A stretch of DNA of 7,385 nt from an uncultured Campylobacter sp. Its GTDB lineage: Bacteria > Campylobacterota > Campylobacteria > Campylobacterales > Campylobacteraceae. Positions within the stretch are counted from its first letter, which is position 1; every line of letters starts with the position of its first letter. The notes beneath the pieces are model-generated. The model saw only the letters and a list, made by a program, of their open reading frames with translations, did no database searches and was not told the DNA's origin. The stretch lies in the NCBI RefSeq assembly GCF_905371695.1, contig NZ_CAJPMA010000084.1:1-7385 (forward strand), given 5' to 3'. The translations under genes and the position numbers were made by a program. Shown here one piece after another: positions 5,438 to 7,385 of the stretch.

Positions 5438-5779
5438 ATGAATAAAATTTTTATTCTAGTATTTTTATGCTTTGGCGCATACGGTTGCGATCCCGCCGAT
5501 CCAGTGCCGAATTTTATGGACTTTAACGACAAGGATCATGGCGGTGCGCTGAGCTTGCAGGAGTGGACGGCGAGCGAGGTGCCGTCCGGGCTGAGAGTAG
5601 AGCTAAATCTGCGCTCAGGCTCGGAATTTAAGAGGCTCGATGCTAATCATGACGGCAAGATTAGCCTTGATGAGCTGGGAGCGAAACTGTCTGCAAAAAT
5701 TTATTGGTCCGAAGATTCGTGTGCTTTTTGGCCTTGGCCGGACGGATCCGAGGATAAAAATCAATCCGCCGTTAAATAA
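5438..5779 (+). CDS. Small exported EF-hand protein, probable calcium binder
   Basis: 113 residues. The N-terminus MNKIFILVFLCFGAYGC is a short signal peptide. The cleavage region AYG-C17 could be a poor lipobox (Y at -2, A at -3) or an ordinary signal peptidase I site, so the product is a lipoprotein or a free periplasmic protein. Two EF-hand loops follow. Loop 2 (68-79) is canonical, with D68, N70, D72, G73, I75, S76 and E79 after the helix SEFKRL. Loop 1 (31-42) has D31, D33, G36, L38, S39 and E42, but glycine (35) at ligand position 5, so it may bind weakly. C17 and C95 are the only cysteines of the mature part, and the tail has W90, W98 and W100. The start has AGAAGG (5428-5433) 4 nt upstream. 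Its role is unknown. It is probably transcribed with obgE and fmt. Confidence 0.8.
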   Translation: MNKIFILVFLCFGAYGCDPADPVPNFMDFNDKDHGGALSLQEWTASEVPSGLRVELNLRSGSEFKRLDANHDGKISLDELGAKLSAKIYWSEDSCAFWPWPDGSEDKNQSAVK

Positions 5780-5962
5780 GCGCGAAAAACGGTAATGATA
5801 CGGCCTTTTGCGCAGGGTTTGGTTTGTGCGATGCGTATAAATTTTACCTTGCGCACAGCGCAGATTATCGGTTTTGCAATTTGCGCAAAATTTATATTAC
5901 GCTAGGTAAGCATGGCGTAAATTCGGCTCGCACCGTGATGTGGCTAAATTTAAAGGAAAAGA
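5780..5962. other. Gap before fmt: weak promoter-like boxes and hairpin, no clear gene
   Basis: The 183-nt gap holds TATAAA (5836-5841) and TATATT (5893-5898), either of which could serve as a -10 box for fmt. It also has an inverted repeat TTACGC/GCGTAA (5897-5902 with 5915-5920, 12-nt loop) and three copies of TTGCGCA (5808, 5849, 5881). An ATG at 5795 opens a 36-codon frame to 5905, but no ribosome site precedes it. I see no terminator. Confidence 0.35.
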
Positions 5963-6883
5963 ATGAAGATAGTTTTTATGGGAACGCCCGAATATGCGGC
6001 TAAAATTTTGCGCGCACTTACTGAGGCGAAATTTCAGATCGCGGCCGTCTTTACGCAGCCCGATAAGCCTGTCGGCAGGAAGCAAATTTTAACTCCGAGC
6101 GAGGTTAAAGTTTATGCGCAGCAGCATCTGTCCGCCGTGCCAATCTTTCAGCCTGCGAGTTTAAAAGACGAGGCGGTTGCAGCGCAGATAAAAGACTTAA
6201 AACCTGATTTCATCGTGGTTGCCGCATACGGTAAAATTTTGCCGCAGGCTGTCCTTGATATCGCGCCTTGTATAAATTTGCACGCCTCGATCCTGCCTAA
6301 ATACCGCGGTGCAAGCCCGATCCAAAGCGCGATCTTGGCGGGCGAAAAGCAGACGGGCGTGACGGCGATGCTGATGGATGCAGGGCTTGACACGGGCGAT
6401 ATGCTTGATTTTGCCTACACGCCTTGCGAGGATAAAACGGCGGCGCAGCTGTTTAGCGAGCTTGGGGATTTGGCGGGCGAGCTGATCGTGCGAGTGTTGC
6501 GAAATTTTGCAAATTTGACTCCGATCAAGCAAGAGGGCGCGCAGGCTACGCACTGCAAAAAAATAGCAAAATCAGACGGGCTTTTTAGTTTTGAGGAAAG
6601 CGCACGGCAAATTTATAATAAATTTCGCGCGCTAACGCCCTGGCCGGGGATTTATCTAGCTAGCGGGTTAAAAATTTTGGATTTAAAATATCTCTACGGA
6701 CGCGAGGATGAGTGCCGCAAGCCCGGCAAAATCATATTTGACGGCAAATATTACATTTACGTTGCGTGCGGAGGAGGGGGCGCTTTATGCATAGAGACCG
6801 TGCAAGAGCCGGGCAAAAAGCCCGTGGATGCTAGCTCGTATCTAAACGGCAAGCGCCTTGGCGTCGGCTATATTTTATGTTAG
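5963..6883 (+). CDS. fmt: Methionyl-tRNA formyltransferase
   Basis: Transfers the formyl group from 10-formyltetrahydrofolate to Met-tRNAfMet, making the bacterial initiator tRNA. The 306-residue product has the family length (about 305-315). The Rossmann-like N-terminal domain starts with MKIVFMGTPEYAAKIL. It has FTQPDKPVGRKQ (30-41), a flexible loop before TPSEVK, and the catalytic set N105, H107 and D143 in INLHASILPKYRGASPIQ (104-121) and GLDTGDM (141-147), one residue off E. coli N106, H108 and D144. The C-terminal tRNA-binding domain begins near residue 205 and includes LTPWPG (224-229). AAGGA (5953-5957) stands 5 nt before the ATG. A 183-nt gap without a convincing gene precedes it, and birA overlaps its end. 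Confidence 0.96.
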   Translation: MKIVFMGTPEYAAKILRALTEAKFQIAAVFTQPDKPVGRKQILTPSEVKVYAQQHLSAVPIFQPASLKDEAVAAQIKDLKPDFIVVAAYGKILPQAVLDIAPCINLHASILPKYRGASPIQSAILAGEKQTGVTAMLMDAGLDTGDMLDFAYTPCEDKTAAQLFSELGDLAGELIVRVLRNFANLTPIKQEGAQATHCKKIAKSDGLFSFEESARQIYNKFRALTPWPGIYLASGLKILDLKYLYGREDECRKPGKIIFDGKYYIYVACGGGGALCIETVQEPGKKPVDASSYLNGKRLGVGYILC

Positions 6884-7385
6884 TAGAATTCGTAGATAGC
6901 CTGCCCTCTACGCAGCTATTTTTAACCGATGCGGTGCGACGCGGCGCTATCAAACCGCCTTACAGCATCGTAGCGAGCGAGCAAACTGGCGGCATAGGCA
7001 GCCGCTCCAACGAGTGGGTCGGGCTAAAAGGAAATCTGTTTTTTTCGTTTTGCGTGGACGAGAGATCGCTGCCGGAGGATCTAAATCCGTCGTCGGTCTC
7101 TATTTATTTTGCGGGCGTAATGCGCGAAATTTTAGCTCAAAAGGGCTCTGAAATTTGGCTAAAATGGCCTAACGATTTTTACGTCGGCGAGCTTAAAATC
7201 GGCGGCGCGATGACTACAAAAATAGGCGATTGTTACGTCTGCGGTATAGGGATGAATTTACTAGCCGCACCCCGAAATTTCGGAGTTTTAGACATCCAAA
7301 TAAGCGCAAACGAGCTAGTTTGGGTATTCTTGGAATTATTAAAAAAAAAGATTTCGTGGAAGCAGATTTTTAGCAAATTTAGGAT
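6877..7385 (+). CDS. birA: Biotin--[acetyl-CoA carboxylase] ligase BirA, partial (3' end beyond window)
   Basis: Attaches biotin, via biotinyl-AMP, to the carrier protein of acetyl-CoA carboxylase, the entry step of fatty acid synthesis. 169 codons are in the window and the frame is open at the edge. Family marks are STQ (11-13, the STN position), SEQTGGIGSRSNEW (34-47, the adenylate-binding loop that reads GRGRRGR in E. coli), GNLFFSF (52-58), KWPND (96-100), K107 followed by IGG (the catalytic-lysine region), and GIGMNL. There is no N-terminal helix-turn-helix, so it is the class I, enzyme-only type and not a biotin repressor. The ATG at 6877 lies inside fmt and overlaps it by 7 nt. There is no obvious ribosome site, which points to coupling with fmt. 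A run of nine A's (7341-7349) lies in the coding region. C. jejuni BirA is about 210-215 residues, so roughly 40-50 are missing. Confidence 0.92.
   Translation, partial: MLVEFVDSLPSTQLFLTDAVRRGAIKPPYSIVASEQTGGIGSRSNEWVGLKGNLFFSFCVDERSLPEDLNPSSVSIYFAGVMREILAQKGSEIWLKWPNDFYVGELKIGGAMTTKIGDCYVCGIGMNLLAAPRNFGVLDIQISANELVWVFLELLKKKISWKQIFSKFR

Noticed and set aside
5808..5887. Three copies of TTGCGCA before fmt, as a possible regulator site.
   Set aside because: Spacing is uneven (41 and 32 nt), the flanks differ, and short GC-containing words such as TGCGC are common in this DNA.
1..7385. CRISPR array, transposon, phage or defence island.
   Set aside because: No evenly spaced repeats, no transposase or integrase motifs, no terminal repeats and no defence protein motifs were seen. 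All recognised genes are housekeeping or motility genes apart from the EF-hand protein and the doubtful small ORFs.

Overview
The window reads as chromosomal DNA of an epsilonproteobacterium, most likely a Campylobacter of the moderate-GC oral type (the rectus, showae, curvus, gracilis or concisus kind). The reasons are the many AAATTT words in a moderately GC-rich background, TATAAT-type -10 boxes in AT-rich stretches with no clear -35, a Campylobacter-type FlhB, a monofunctional BirA, and the order rplU-rpmA-obgE-...-fmt-birA. That order is close to C. jejuni, where as I recall it runs rplU-rpmA-obg-proB-fmt-birA. The species cannot be fixed from the sequence alone.

Layout. 1-108: AT-rich upstream region with a good -10 box. 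109-1788 (+): dcuB, a C4-dicarboxylate antiporter carrying an extra hydrophilic segment of about 100 residues. 1798-1823: near-perfect palindrome between convergent genes, a likely bidirectional terminator. 1824-2900 (-): flhB, the flagellar export switch protein, alone without other flagellar genes. 2901-3189: divergent promoter region and a structured rplU leader. 3190-3504 (+) rplU and 3654-3911 (+) rpmA, separated by an unusual 149-nt spacer with a palindrome inside imperfect direct repeats. 3917-3936: textbook terminator. 3954-4148 (+): doubtful, very basic 64-residue ORF. 4256-5311 (+): obgE with its own -10 box. 5315-5428: possible 37-residue ORF. 5438-5779 (+): small exported EF-hand protein, where C. 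jejuni has proB. 5963-6883 (+) fmt and, overlapping it by 7 nt, birA from 6877, cut by the window end.

How the genes relate. L21, L27 and Obg belong to the large ribosomal subunit or its assembly. Fmt makes initiator formyl-Met-tRNA, and BirA biotinylates acetyl-CoA carboxylase. The + strand from rplU to birA is therefore a growth and translation housekeeping cluster, with the EF-hand gene as an accessory interruption. DcuB (anaerobic fumarate/succinate exchange) and FlhB (motility) are separate units.

I found no CRISPR array, transposase, phage gene, tRNA, rRNA or recognisable defence system. The points most worth a second look are the extra domain in DcuB, the palindromic element between rplU and rpmA, the possible alternative hairpins before rplU, and the EF-hand protein with the missing proB between obgE and fmt.
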